From: Ichthyophis bannanicus
Taxonomy: Eukaryota > Chordata > Amphibia > Gymnophiona > Ichthyophiidae
Direction: 5' to 3'
NCBI GenBank assembly: GCA_033557465.1
Contig: CM066033.1
Span: forward strand, 233,246,109-233,310,108
DNA: 64,000 nucleotides
Numbering within the stretch: position 1 is the stretch's first letter; each line of letters starts with the position of its first letter. The position numbers and the translations under genes are program-made. Of this stretch, positions 40,520 through 52,375 are shown piece by piece. The notes under the pieces are model-generated. The model was not told the DNA's origin and made no database searches. It was given only the letters and a program-made list of their open reading frames with translations.

Positions 40520-42349
40520 TCACTTCCCCCCCTGTGGCGCTCCGGAGACCCCTTTTCGGCTACACTTCGCAGCCGAGTGGGACGCACCGCAGAGGGAGCA
40601 AGCGTGCCTAAATTTACAGTCCGGGAAGGGACCGGATGCCTTATTAAAGCGCCAACAAAGGTCCCCCCCAGGCGCCCCTTTGAGTGTGTCAGGCAAGGAA
40701 CCAGGTGCTCGAAAGGAACGCGAACTCGCTCTTGAAGGGGTGTTCCCTGCCTTGACTTGCCGCCCCCGCCGCCGCCACCGGCACCGCCCCTTTTGGCAGA
40801 CATTTGCATCAGCCAGAGGTTGATGTCCTTCATCCCCCAAGATAATTGCCGGTTCTCCTCCATCATATCACGAAACGCCTCGTCGTAATTGAGCCAGGCG
40901 AATCCCTTGTGTGCCTGCGACGCCGCCAAGATGGCATCCGCATAAGCCAAAAGCTCCCCGTAACAACTCGGGTCCGCATGCCCCCACACACTCGCCAAAC
41001 GCAAAAAGGCCCGAGTCCAATTTAAAGTATTACGCGACACCTTCCGCACACGACCTGCTTTCTCATCCTCCTTACGCTTACGCCGACTCTCACCGGACCA
41101 CTTCCGCCCATCCAGGAGCCGAAAGACATCAGTATAACGCCTCTTCAGGACACGCCGCCGCAACTTGCGCGGAACACTTTCCCACAACTCGGTGCAACGC
41201 ACCACCGAAGATCCAGCACCCTCCCCCGACTTAGTGCCCACCAATGAGACATTGGAGGAACTATCCGAAGACGAAGAAAACGACGAGGAGGACGATGCGC
41301 TACGTCGACAACGACGCCGGTGCTTCCACTTTGAGGTGGCTTTCCGCCCCCCCCGAACCCCCTTCGCCCACAGGCAAAATCACCTCGCCAGCGCCAGACC
41401 CGGGACCAGCATACTCACCTTCCTGGGATCGATCAGCAGTCGCCGTCGGTGCCACACTCGGAGAAGACTGCTCCAGGCTCTGCGCCATCGCCAATTGTGG
41501 GCCCCTCAATCCCGCGGATGCAGGAACGCCACTCGCCGTCTGGAAAGAAGCAGCAGAAACAGGAGTACCCGTCCCATACTGCCCCACCCCCCAACCCGGC
41601 CTCCCCCTGGGGCCACCCCGAAGTGCCCCCCCCCCCCCGCAGCCCAACCCGCCGCCCCCCAAGGAGGAGGACAAAAGCCACCCAGATAACCCGACCCAGC
41701 CCAATCGCCCAGGCACCACCCCAAGGTCCCAAACCGGCTGACCGTCCAGACACAGGAGACCAACCCAGAAACCCCTCCCCCCGCCCCCCCGACCACCCTC
41801 GGCCAAAGGAGAAGGCCGCGCTAGTACCCGAGCTCCCTGGCGAGCTGAAGCCCAGATCCTGCACCCCTCCACTGCCAACAGGCTGAGGCAGCTCATCACC
41901 CGTATCCCCCCAGCCCCCCCTGCCATCCCCCTAGCAGCCCCCAAAACCAACCCTTGCACCCCATCCCCCAGCCCCAAAGGCTCTGCAGGCCCACCCCCTA
42001 CCACACCAGAACCTAACTCAACCCCCACTACAGGCATCTGCCCAGACCTACCACTCGCCCGCTGCCTGCCGGCTCTACTTGCACGCCGCAGGCCCCGACC
42101 CCCTATAGGAACCCGCGCAGCTGAACGGGCCACCCGAGACTGCCCACCCGGTCCCCCAGACTTGGCCATAGAGCCCGCACCCCGGCGAGGCCCCTTGGGC
42201 GTTTTAGCCGAGCGCACCATGGACTCAAAGGTGAACCGCGGATGGAAACCTGCACCCCACCGCAGGAGACCAGCCCCCCAGGGCACCGAACAAACCCCCC
42301 CCCCACCACCCAGCAAAGCGAAAAGGCAAACTCCCTGCGCGGCTGACAC
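40520..42349 (-). pseudogene. Ngaro Gag-like ORF, two frameshifts at G/C runs
   Basis: The first part (42349-41300; a plausible start is the Met near 42220, MVRSAKTPKGP) is Gly/Arg-rich. A shift at the C8 run near 41345 moves to the frame with RRRCRRSASSSSSFSSSSDS and the conserved helical core: SVPRKLRRRVLKRRYTDVF, NTLNWTRAFLRLASVWG, LLAYADAILAASQ, WLNYDEAFRDMM and LSWGMKDINLWL (41244-40810). A second shift in a GC-rich repeat near 40770 leads to the frame 40840-40520 with CWRFNKASGPFPDCKFRHAC and SLCGASHSAAKC, the cysteine/histidine-rich end seen in DIRS-group Gag. Both shifts are in homopolymer-like tracts. Gag packages the RNA. Confidence 0.8.
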
Positions 42350-42506
42350 TCACCCGATGCCGCAAGCCGCGAAGCGCCAAGGAACCGCAAACCAGGGAGG
42401 AGCAGAGCCGCCGAGCCTCTCAACCCACCGAGAAGGAGCAGAGCTGCCAAAAGCCTCCTCCACCGACCCGACGAGGACCACCGAGGCGGAGCCGAGCTGC
42501 TAAACG

Positions 42507-42754
42507 CCTCTTCACCCGCCGAGGAGCCGCACCGAAAGACTGACCATGCGGCTCCTCGGCGATCCAAGCCCCGTCCCCGATCCCCCAGAGTCAATGAAAT
42601 CGCTCCGACAGCAACCGGAGCAATTTCAAAAGTCGCCATCATACTGCTCCTCCCCCCCCCCCACATGAACACCCCCAGCACACGTGAAGGAGGCCGCCAC
42701 CAGGGCCCGGGCCTGGGTTACTGACGGCCGCGGGAACCGCGCGGCCTTGGGCAT
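42507..42754 (-). repeat. Ngaro 5' repeat A1
   Basis: 248 bp matching A2 (36572-36821) with a few substitutions and a length change in a C-run (42653-42661). It marks the 5' end of the element in its own orientation and presumably holds the promoter. Confidence 0.85.
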
Positions 42755-45700
42755 TTATGTCAACCTGTGACTCGCAGGATGAATATGCATATCAATGAAT
42801 GTGTATGCCCCTGCAGTGAACTCCCAGATTTTTTTTGATTCGATACTACAGACCCTGCTGACTTTTGGAACTGGAGAGATTTTATTGGCAGGTGATTTTA
42901 TTACTGTTCTCAATGACAGCTTGTATAGGAGATCTGAAAGTAGATATGGGCCAAAAAATCAACAAGAGCTTTTCAGAATCTTTTGAGTTCCTTATGTTTA
43001 GAGGATGTCTGGCGTTATCTCCATCCAACTGCTAGAGAATACACGTTTTTCTCATTCTCACATCAATCATACTTGAGAATTGACTACTTACTTGTTTCAA
43101 AGTCTCTCCTCTTTGACATCCTGAATTCTAACATCGAGGCAGTACACATTTCTGATCATGCAGTTATTTGTATAGATTTTAGAGCATGGTCTCGAGATAC
43201 ACAATGATCACCGTAGAGGTTCCAGAATAGGCTACTTCTGGATACTACTATAGTAGATAAGTTAAAGGTCTTTACAGAGTATTTCTTTTTAAGGAATGAG
43301 ACTAAAGACATTCATTATGGAATCATTTGGGAGGCTTTCAAAACAACCATGTGTGACAAGATCATTAGCCTTACAGCCTGGAGGAGGAAATATTTATTAA
43401 AAGAAGTAAACAGATTAGAAGAAGAGATTAGCCGCATAGAAAGGATTCATGTCAGATCAAGTTGTAATTTAATACTCCAACGCTTGATGAAATTATGATA
43501 TGATCATAATAAAATTTTTAATGATGCAAGCTGAAAAAGATTTATTTGTAGATCGTACAGGCTACTATGTGGGAGGTGATAAATTGGGTAAAATACAAAC
43601 TTATTGAAATTTTAGAAGAAGAAACATATTTTTATTATAAATATAGAAGGAATGATACTGCCACTAGTACAAAGGCTATTTCGAAGGCCTTTGTAACTTT
43701 TTAAAGAAATATTTTCACTTCTAACAGCTCAAATAATGAAGATAGAAGGGAGACTTTCCTAAGAGCAATTGATCACTCTGTCCTAAATGATTCACAAAAG
43801 GAATGTCTGGGAGCCCCAATACAGGTGGGTGAAATTCTTGAGGCAATCAAAAGCCTGCTACGGAACAAGATACCTGGGCCAGATGGATATACTGTAGAAT
43901 TCTATCAGCAGTTTTCAGGAGTCTTAGCACCAAAATTGTGGCTGCTTTTTCAAAGTTTATTGCAACAGCAGTGTGCAGCATCATGTTTTTCAGAAGTTAA
44001 TGTTGTGCTCATTGCCAAGCCTGGTTCAGATGAAAGTTGTGTTGTAAATTATTGGCCTACCTCCCTCTTTAATGTTGATTACAAAATTTTAACAAAGATA
44101 TTAGCAACAAGATTTGGTAAGATAATCCCTTGTCTAATTGGACAAAAGTAGACAGGTTTCATGAAAGGGAGATTTATTGGAGACAATGCAAGGACATTTC
44201 ATGATTTGTTGGAACTCTCTCGGCGTATGAGATGTCTGTGGTCACAGTATGTTTAAATGCTGAAAAGGCATTTGACCGTGTGGAGTGGCCATATTTGTTT
44301 CAGATATTAGCTGGTTTGGATGTGGCTTTGACTTTTTTCATTGGGTTAAGATGCTGTACTTCTCCCCTAAATCACGTTTTGTTATCAATGGCATTTTATC
44401 TGAACCTGTCTGCTTAGGTAAAGGCACTAGACTGGGTTGTCATCTCTCTCTCTCCTGCTGTTTATCTTGGCTTTGGAGATACTGTTTCTTTTTATTAAAA
44501 AGGATGATAATGATATTCAAGATATAATATCTAGAGAGAGCTGTTGGAAGCTGGACATATTTGTGGATGATATCCTGCTTTTTCTTTTGAATCCCGGGCC
44601 ATCTATAAAGAGTGTTTTAAGGGTCGTCAACTGGTTTACTAGTTTCTCAGGCTTCAAGGTCAATTGGGACAAGTGTGAGGTTTTGTCGCTTAATGATCTC
44701 GCCACGCAGAAGAATGTGGAGGGATATCCCTTCCATTGGGTAATACAGGATATAAAATACTTAGGCATGCAATACCTGAGGGGACAATTAATAGAAATTG
44801 ATGAGTTAAAGGCATCATTACAAAGATGGTTACCCCTGAGGATGTCATGGTGGAGTAGACTGGAGGCAATTAAAATGATGATTTTACCTAGTGTAATGTA
44901 TTAGCTTGGAATGTTACCAGGGTTTTGTAAACCCATTTTTTATAGCCAATTAGATAGGATTCTTATGAAATTTTTGTGGAAAGGTAAAAGACCTCGAATT
45001 GCTTTGGCCAAATTAAAGTTGCCCAGGGATAAGGGGGTGGGCTTTCCTGACTAACTCATATCACATTGCTTTACTGTTAAGATATGGTATAGAATGGGTG
45101 CTTGGAGTCTTTACAACACCGTGATATATAATAGAAAAGTATTTAGTTTCTCCATTCCAATTATCTGCTCTGCCTACAATGAGTATACCAACATCTGAGT
45201 GTGGAATTTATTACTAGTACCATTAAGGCAATGAGGAGTATTGATATTTTTCTTTCTTATTTTTTGTAAGACTCCTGATTCATCACTTTGGTATAACTCA
45301 CTTATACGAGTCAAAGGAAGAAAACCTTTTTGGAAGGGATGTTTAGAAAAGGGTTTGTTTTGTATTGGTCAGTTGTTTGAAGGCGGACAATTAATGTGTC
45401 ATGAACAATTGACAGAGGTTTAGAGATTGCCTTTGCCTCCAGCAACTAAGTTGGACTGCCTAGCAAGGAGTATGATGGAGAAATCACACTGGATAAATGG
45501 GATATGTCCAATTTCTGATCTCATTAGTGTTTGCAACAATGCAAAAATACATGTAAGATTAACTTCTTACTTTTACAAGTTCCTTAGGTTGAACAATGAT
45601 ACTTCACTAATAGGCCTCAATAGAACTTGGGAATTTGAGGTGGATGTACCACCGGGCACTATAAGATGGAATATCTTTTGGAGGCACACATTAAGACCGA

Positions 45701-45935
45701 CCAAGTCGAGCAGTCTGGTGCAATCACCATATTTTGTCACCCACAGAGCTGTATGGTCCCCTCTGCGAATGTTCAGGGCTGGTCTGCGGAATTCCAGTGT
45801 GTGCTGGAATTGCTCAAGCATGGTCTGTACATTAGTGCATATGTTGTTTGAATGTCAATGCTTAAAGCACTTTTGGGATGGGGTCTGGGGTTCATATCTG
45901 AAATTTTCAAATTGGACACTCCATTAACATTAAAG
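42755..45935 (+). pseudogene. L1/Tx1-type LINE ORF2 (rest of endonuclease, RT, C-terminus)
   Basis: Continues the L1 frame after Ngaro: MNVYAPAVNSQIFFDSIL, LLAGDFITVLN (42885-42915), RIDYLLVSKSLL and ISDHAVICID (43150). RT: NKIPGPDGYTVEFYQQF, CFSEVNVVLIAKPG, TGFMKGRFIGDNARTF, VCLNAEKAFDRVEWPYLFQ near 44250, a damaged RLGCHLS... and LDIFVDDILLFLLN (FVDD near 44562), FKVNWDKCEVLSL. The C-terminal part has a cysteine motif CWNCSSMVCTLVHMLFECQC and FWDGVWG near 45870. Many stops and shifts. Its 3' end is lost where a CR1 tail begins at 45943. Confidence 0.85.
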
Positions 45936-45942
45936 ATTGCCG

Positions 45943-47397
45943 AAGAACATAAGATATGCCATACTGGGCCAGACCAAGATCCATCAAGCCCAGTATCCTG
46001 TTTCCAACAGTGGCCAATCTAGGTCACAAGTACCTAGACGTTTCCCCAAAAGACACAGATTCCACAATGCTTGTATTGGGGCAGGCAGTGGATATTCTGG
46101 GTCCACTTTAATAATGGTTTATGGACTTTTCCTTCAGGAACTTGTTCAAACCTTTTTTAAACCCGGCTACACTAACAGCTTTTACTACATCCTCCAGTAG
46201 CAAATTCCAGAGTTTGATTACATGTTGAGTGAAAAAATATTTTCTCTTATTAGTCTGAAATAGATTACCCTGTAGCTTCATTGCATGCCCCCTAGTCTTT
46301 CTATATTTTGATGGTGTAAACAATCAATCTATGTTTACCTGCTCCACTCTATTTATTAATTTATAGCCCTCTATCATATCTCCCCTCAGCCATCTGTTTT
46401 CCAGGTTGAAGAGACCTAACCTTTTTAGCCTCTCTTCATAGGGGTATCCTTCATCTCCTTTACCATTTTGGTGGCTCTTCTCTGTACCTTTTCTAATAAC
46501 ACAATATCCTTTTTAAGATACGGCGACCAGAATTGCACATAATATTCAAGGTGCGGTCGTACCATGGAATGATACAGAGGCATTATAATATCCTTTGTTT
46601 TATTCTCCATTCCTTTCCTTATGATACCTAGCATTCTATTTGTTCTCTTGGCCACCACTGCATACTGGCAGAGGGTTTTAACATGTTATCCACGATGACG
46701 CCTAATCTTTTTCCTGGGTGTTGGTTCCTAATGTGGAATCTTGCATCATGTAACCAATAGTTTGGGGTTTTCTTTCCTAGGTGCATAACTTTGCACTTGT
46801 CCACATTCAATTTCATCTGCCATTTGGTTGCCCAGTCTTCCAATTTATCAAGATCCTCTTGCAATTTTCCACCATCCTCATGGGTTTAACAACTTTGAAT
46901 AGTTTTGTGTCATCTGCAAATTTGGTAATCTCACTCGTTATTCCCATTCCAGGTCATTTATGAATATGTTAAAAAGCAGCAGACACAGCCCGGATCCTTG
47001 GGGTACTACAGTATTCAACTTTCTCCATTGGGAAAATTGGCTATTTAGCCCTACCCTCTGCTTTCTATCTTTTAACCAGTTCCTGATCTACAATAGTAGA
47101 CTGCCTCCTATCTTATGACTTTTTAATTTTGCCAAAGTCTCTCATGAGGGACCTTGTCAAAGGCTTTCTGAAAGTCCAGATGCACTCTCTCAACCAACTC
47201 ACCTTTGTCTGCCTGTTTATTCACACCTTCATAAAAACATGACAGATTAGTAAGACAAGACCTTCCTTGGCTAAAGCCCTGTTGGCTGTCTCCCATTAAG
47301 CCATGACTATATACATGTTCAGTAATTTTGTTCTTTATGATGGTTTCCACCATTTTTCCCGGTACTGATGTCAGACTCACCGGTCTGTAGTTTCCCG
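45943..47397 (-). pseudogene. CR1-B copy (RT to 3' tail)
   Basis: The tail (aagaacataag at 45943) is shortened. ORF2 is read on the minus strand: MSLTSVPGKMVETIIKNK, QQGFSQGRSCLTNLSC, VHLDFQKAFDKVPHE (47180-47330), NPNYWLHDARFH..., MVAKRTNRMLGIIRKGMENK, HLEYYVQFWSPYLKKD and the C-terminal KSINHY end near 46108. Several frame changes. Subfamily B, more diverged than the copies at 18.2 kb and 52.4 kb. Its 5' truncation coincides with the next CR1. Confidence 0.85.
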
Positions 47398-48110
47398 GAG
47401 GGGTGATCCATACTGGATCAGATCAAAGGTCCATAGAGTCCAGTATCCTGTTTCCAAAAGTGGCTCACCTAGATCACAAGTATCTGTCAGGTTCCGAAAA
47501 GGTCTGTTTTAATAATGGTTTATGAACTTTTTCTCCAAGAACTTGTCCAACCCTCTTTTTAAACCCAGCTACACTAACCATTTTAATGCATCCTCCGACA
47601 ATGAATTCCAGAGTTTAATTATGGGTTGAGTAGAAAAATATTTTCTCCAATTATTCTTAAATGTGCTACATGGTAGTTTCATTGTGTGTCCCTTTGTTTG
47701 CTCCTTCCAAAACGAGAATCTATCTACCTTTACCTGTTCCACTCCACTCATTAGTTTAAAGGCTGCTATCATATCTCCCCTCAGGTTGTCTCTTTTCCAA
47801 GCTGAAGAGCCATAAACTTTTAAAGCCTTTCCTCATAGGGGTATCATTCCATCCCCTTTATCATTTTGGTCACTCTTCTCTGTTCCTTTCCTAATTCCAC
47901 TATATCATTTTATAGATATGACGACCAGAACTGCTCATAATATTCAAGGTGTGGTTGCACCATGGATTGATGCAGAGAAATTGTAATATTCTTGATTTTA
48001 TTTACCATTCCTTTCCTGGTGACTCCTAGTATTCCATTTGCTACAAACTGAGCAGAAGGTTTCAAGGTATTATCCACAATGACGCCTAGATCCTTTTCTT
48101 GGGTGGTGAT
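47398..48110 (-). pseudogene. CR1 fragment, B-related
   Basis: Minus strand: 3' UTR 'ccatactggatcagatc' to 'ccaaaagtggctcacctag', ORF2 end 'ccataaac..' and MIAAFKLMSGVEQVKVDR at 47712-47770, then upstream the 'YEERLKSL'-like and 'LEYYEQFW'-like parts with stops. It is joined to 45943-47397 in the same orientation without an octamer tail between them. It is more diverged, so it is an older or different B-type copy. Confidence 0.75.
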
Positions 48111-48300
48111 CCCTAGGGGTATTCTACTAAACTGTGATAGTTTTGGCTGCTAACATAGTGCATTAGCAGCTAAAACTGGGCAGTTTTACCTCCTCAGTAT
48201 CTGCAAGGGACATTCCCAGGGAAGGTCCCGCAGATACCATGGAGATTTGGTTTTCCCATGGAGATTCTACGTTACCTGCCTTGTCAGGTACTGCAGGAAA
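48111..48300. repeat. Harbinger-type MITE end
   Basis: 'taggggtattctactaaact' followed by gtgatag resembles the left terminus at 27056 (ggggtatgtatactaaactg). The interior has 'ggctgctaacatagtgcattagcagc', an imperfect hairpin. No matching right end was found, so it is truncated or diverged. Confidence 0.45.
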
Positions 48301-49394
48301 AGTCCCTCAGTGCCTGTCCAAGCAGGTACCACGGTCCCCGCGGTAAGTCAAGAGGGAGGCATGGTAGCGATTGGATCCACAGAGCTGTCAACAACTCTGT
48401 GCCCCAATTGCTGCCACCCCCCCCCCCCCCCCGCCAAATGCCGTGATCATGCCTGCCCCCCCCCCCCCACGCACAATTTTGTCTGTGCTGCAGTGCTGCG
48501 ATTCACGGGACCAACAATATACACAGAGTTCCAGTTCCAGGAATGAGAGTTTTTGCCAGTTATGGTTTTAAATTTGTATTGCAGTGCAGTATGGTATCTC
48601 TAGTCCCTGATTTTACCCATTGGAATCAGTGCTGTAGGCTCCATAATGCATTAGGATGAACTTGTGAGAAATCTAGGAATGGCTTAGCAATCTCACTCCT
48701 GGAACGGGTAACTTGGCAACTCTATATACAAAACACCTCTGTGTCTCCCCCTTCAGCACCAATCTCCATTGGAAGCCACCCACGGGGAACAGTGCATCCC
48801 CCAATGTTAAAACTCTCCCGTCTAGCCATTCGGCTAAGCCTTCCTTCCTTCCCCCAATACACAATTTCAAGGGTGAAAGGGCCCCACCATCCTCCCCCCT
48901 CCCACCACCCCTTCCAAAAAAATCCCTGCTTACCAGCCAGTAAGAGAAGACACCATGGCCCTTACCCTCCTCCAGCACCCCCCTATCCTGCATATACCTT
49001 CAATCCATGCTGGTCTAGTGGAAACAAGGCAGAACTGATCCTTCTAGCTTTTGCTCCATCTTCCAGCCAATACAAAATGACTGCTGTCACAAGGTGCTGC
49101 CCTCTAGACTCTAGCTAGGGGGCAGCACAGCGAGATTATGGCCAGTTTTGTTCTATTTTGGCATAGAACTAGGTTCTGAATGCATGGAGTCAAGGTTGTT
49201 GGTGGAGAAGGTGAGGCAGCCTAAGGGGAAACCAAATCTACTTGTTCATTTTTCAAAAAAGGTAACATTGTTAAAGTTGCTATTTTTGGTTGGGGCCCTG
49301 AGGTTTGCTTGTAGTGTGACCCCACTGAGGGATGCATTTATTAGATGACCACTGTATCCACAATTCAGATTTATCACTAGCATTATTTAATTTA
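48301..49394. other. Unassigned, with long C-runs
   Basis: C-runs at about 48417-48432 and 48458-48469. 48300-48360 continues MITE-like sequence (gtaccacggtccccgcgg). 48640-49140 has non-coding sequence; the 106- and 125-codon frames here show no family. Nothing else recognised. Confidence 0.3.
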
Positions 49395-49972
49395 GCATAG
49401 TAACATAGTAAATGATGGCAGATAAAGACCAGTATAGTCCATCTAGTCTGCCCAGTAAGATGGCAAGAGTAGGTGCACCTGCCGCTCTGTGCAGGTCACC
49501 CCTCCCCATGTCTTTGTTTTAGGGGTGAACCCACCGCTCCATGTAGGACACCCCTGTATGTTAAGAAATTAAATAGTTAAGTTTATTTTTATTTTATCCT
49601 GTTGCTGTAAAGGGATCTACTATGTCTGTCCCATGTAATTTTTAATTCTGTCACTGTATTTGCCCCCACCACTTCCATCAGCAGGGCATGCCAAGCATCC
49701 ACCACACTTTAAGTGAAAAAGTATTTCCTGACATTGCCTTTCAATTTACCCCCTGCAGTTTCATGTTATGCCCTCTAGATTTACAGCTTCCCCATCTTTG
49801 GAAGAGGTTTGTTTGTTCATTATTTCTCTTTAAGTATTTAAAGGTCTGAATCGTATCTCCCCTGTCCCTCCTCTCCTCCAGAGTGTACATATTTAGGTCT
49901 TCAAATCTCTTCTCATAAGGCTTCTGACGCAGGCTCCAAATCATTTTGGCCGCCTTCCTCAAATGTATCCAT
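49395..49972 (-). pseudogene. CR1-C 3' end and ORF2 C-terminal fragment
   Basis: The tail reads catagtaacatag on the plus strand, the octamer (TTACTATG)n form. The UTR has 'agtccatctagtctgcccagtaag'. The ORF2 end reads on the minus strand as MIWSLRQKPYEKRFEDLNMY then TLEERRDRGDTIQTFKYLK. 5'-truncated at about 49972. Confidence 0.8.
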
Positions 49973-50184
49973 ATTGCTTCCTAGGAGCTAATATGCATCT
50001 TTTTGAGCAAGTGCACTCATATGCAATGCTCATTGTGCCACATGACAGTGCTTCACCAGTGAAACATTCTCTTTTTCCTAAAACTACTGCAATGCTCCAT
50101 TATCATTGCTTGCAGGATTTTTATTGTGTATCTTTTATACAGAAAGCATCACAGGAACACATAATAGCATAGGAATTTATAGTG

Positions 50185-50500
50185 ATTGAAATCTACGCAA
50201 GTATTCAATTTGCTCAAGTTATATTTTCAGTAATGTCATATGGATATAAAAGTTGGATAGTTAAGAATAAAGACAGGAAGAAAATTGATGTCTTCGGTTT
50301 AAGGTGCTGGTTAAAAATACGGTGTATATCATGGACTGCTTCAGGAACAAATCAATTGGTACTAGAGGAGATCAAACCTAAGCTTTCCTTAGAAGCTGAA
50401 ATGACAAGACTTTGACTTTCATATTTTAGACACATCATGCGAAGAGAAAGATCATTAGAGAAAGACATCAGGCTTAGCAATTTGAGTAACAAGTCAAATA
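50185..50500 (+). pseudogene. RTE (BovB-like) ORF C-terminal fragment
   Basis: Reads VIFSVMSYGYKSWIVKNKD, FGLRCWLKIRCISWTASGTN, QLVLEEIKPKLSLEAEMTRL then SYFRHIMRRE. This is the same segment as at 53745-54040, which matches BovB/RTE ORF2 C-termini. One stop lies at about 50416. No 3' end is detectable; 50501-50761 shows nothing further. Confidence 0.7.
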
Positions 50501-52375
50501 TGGGATGACATACAGATGTGTGATTCAATTTTGTAGGACTTTAACAGGCTTTGGGGGTTATTTTATAAGCCTTATTCACAATTTCCATGTGTAAAAACAG
50601 GCATGTCCATATGGAAATGGCCATTTTAGAAAGGTATAAAATTAGACATGGATATCCTTATGTAGAAATTGTAAGGGAACACGTTGACACATGGTTAGGG
50701 AGTAGCCTTGGTGAGTCAAAAATCTACCCATGTAATCCTCCTCATTTAGGAAATACATATATATAGAAACACGATGGCAGAAAAAGACCACATAGCCTAT
50801 CTAGCCTGCCCTTCCATATCAACCACTACAACAGTCCCCTCTTTTCCTTTAGAGATCCTCTGTGTTTGTCCCATGCTTTATTGAATTCAGATAGTGTCCT
50901 CATCACTACAACCTCCACTGGGAGACTATTCTATGCATCCACTGCTTTTTCCGTAAAGAAATATTTACGCGTATTTCTCTTGAGTCTATCCCTTCACACT
51001 CATCCTATGTCCCCTCATAGCAGAGCTTGCTTTCAATCAAAAGAGGCTCTCCTCCTGTGTATTTATGCCGCAGAGGTATTTGAAACATTTAATCATATCT
51101 CCTCTATCCAGCCATTCCTCTAAAGTATACATATTAACATCCTTTAGTCGGTCCTCATATGCTTTGTAATGAAGACCACTAACCACTTTAGTAGCCACCC
51201 TCTGTACCAACTCCAACCTGTTTGTATCATTTTGAAGGTGCATTCTCCAAAATTATACATAATACTCCAAATGAGGTTGCACCAAAGACTTATACAGAGG
51301 CACTATCACCTCCTTTCTTCTGCTGGCCATTCTTCTCCCTATGCATCCAATCATCCTTCTAGCCTTTGTCATCACCTTTTCTACCTGTTTAGCTACTTTA
51401 AGATCATCAGACACAATCATGCCCAGGGCCCGCTCTTTTTTTGTGGACAGAAGTACCTCACCCCATTTACTGTAGCACTCCCTTGGATTTTGCAGCCCAA
51501 ATGCATGACCCTACACTTCTTAGCATTAAATTTCAGCTGCGAAATTCTAGACCATTCTTCAAATTTAGCTAGATCCCTCCTCATGTTATCTACACCTTCC
51601 TGGGTGTCTACTCTATTACAGATTTTGGTATCATCTGCAAAGAGGCAAACCTTACCCGACAACCCTTCCACAATATTACTAACAAAGATATTAAAAAGAA
51701 TTGGACCAAGAACAGATCCCTTGGCACATCACTAGTAACTGCCTCCTCCTCAGAGTGAGTTCCATTTACCTGTACCCTTTCTCGCCTCTCACTCAACCAA
51801 TTTCTAACCCAAGCAGTAACTTTAGGGTCTATAGCTAGGGCGCAGTTTGTTTATAAGTTGCCTGTACAGAACGGTGTCAAAGGCTTTATTGAAATCTAAA
51901 TACACCACATCTAGGGCTCACGCTCAGTCTAACTCCCTGGTCACCCAGTCAAAGAAATTTGATTAGATTTGACAAGTCCTGCCTCTGGTGGATCCATGCT
52001 GCCTCAGATCCAGTAATCCGTTAGGCTCCAGAAACTTCACTATTTCCTTTTTCAGCAGCATTTCCAAGAATTTTCTCACCACCGAGGTTAAACTAAATGA
52101 CCTGTAGTTTTCAAACACATTCTTCCGCTTTTGTATAAAGAGGCCACATGTGCCTCTCTCCAGTCCTCTGGAACCACTCCTGACTCTAAAGAGACATTGA
52201 AAGAGTCAGTCAGTGGAGCTGCTAGAATGTCCCCAAGTTCCTTCAATATTTTCTGATATATCCTTACTTTTAGTTGACACTGCAGCAGGGATGTGCCAAT
52301 CCACATCTGGCCTATTGAAATCCCCTATTATAGCATTTCCCCTTTCCTGGCAATGTTGTCTATCTTCTATCTATC

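Larger units (their letters stand above)
36067..42754 (-). mobile_element. Ngaro (DIRS order) retrotransposon, nearly complete, 6.7 kb
   Basis: On the minus strand the order is A1 repeat (42754-42507), Gag, RT-RNase H, tyrosine recombinase, SGNH esterase-like domain, then B1-A2-B2 (37270-36067). The A1...B1-A2-B2 split direct repeats are the diagnostic ends of Ngaro elements, which integrate with a tyrosine recombinase through a circular DNA and leave no target duplication. None is seen here. A DAM-like methyltransferase, found in DIRS1 types, is not visible. The body is C+G-rich with many CpG, unlike its flanks. RT-RH and YR are open; Gag has two shifts and the esterase region one stop. It interrupts an L1 endonuclease. 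Confidence 0.88.

Noticed and set aside
41449..41886. Proline-rich plus-strand frames in 41.1-41.9 kb
   Set aside because: Antisense of the Ngaro Gag region; the Pro/Arg bias comes from its C-rich plus strand.
48673..48993. 106-codon minus-strand frame
   Set aside because: No homology recognised and no splice or start context; overlaps other chance frames.
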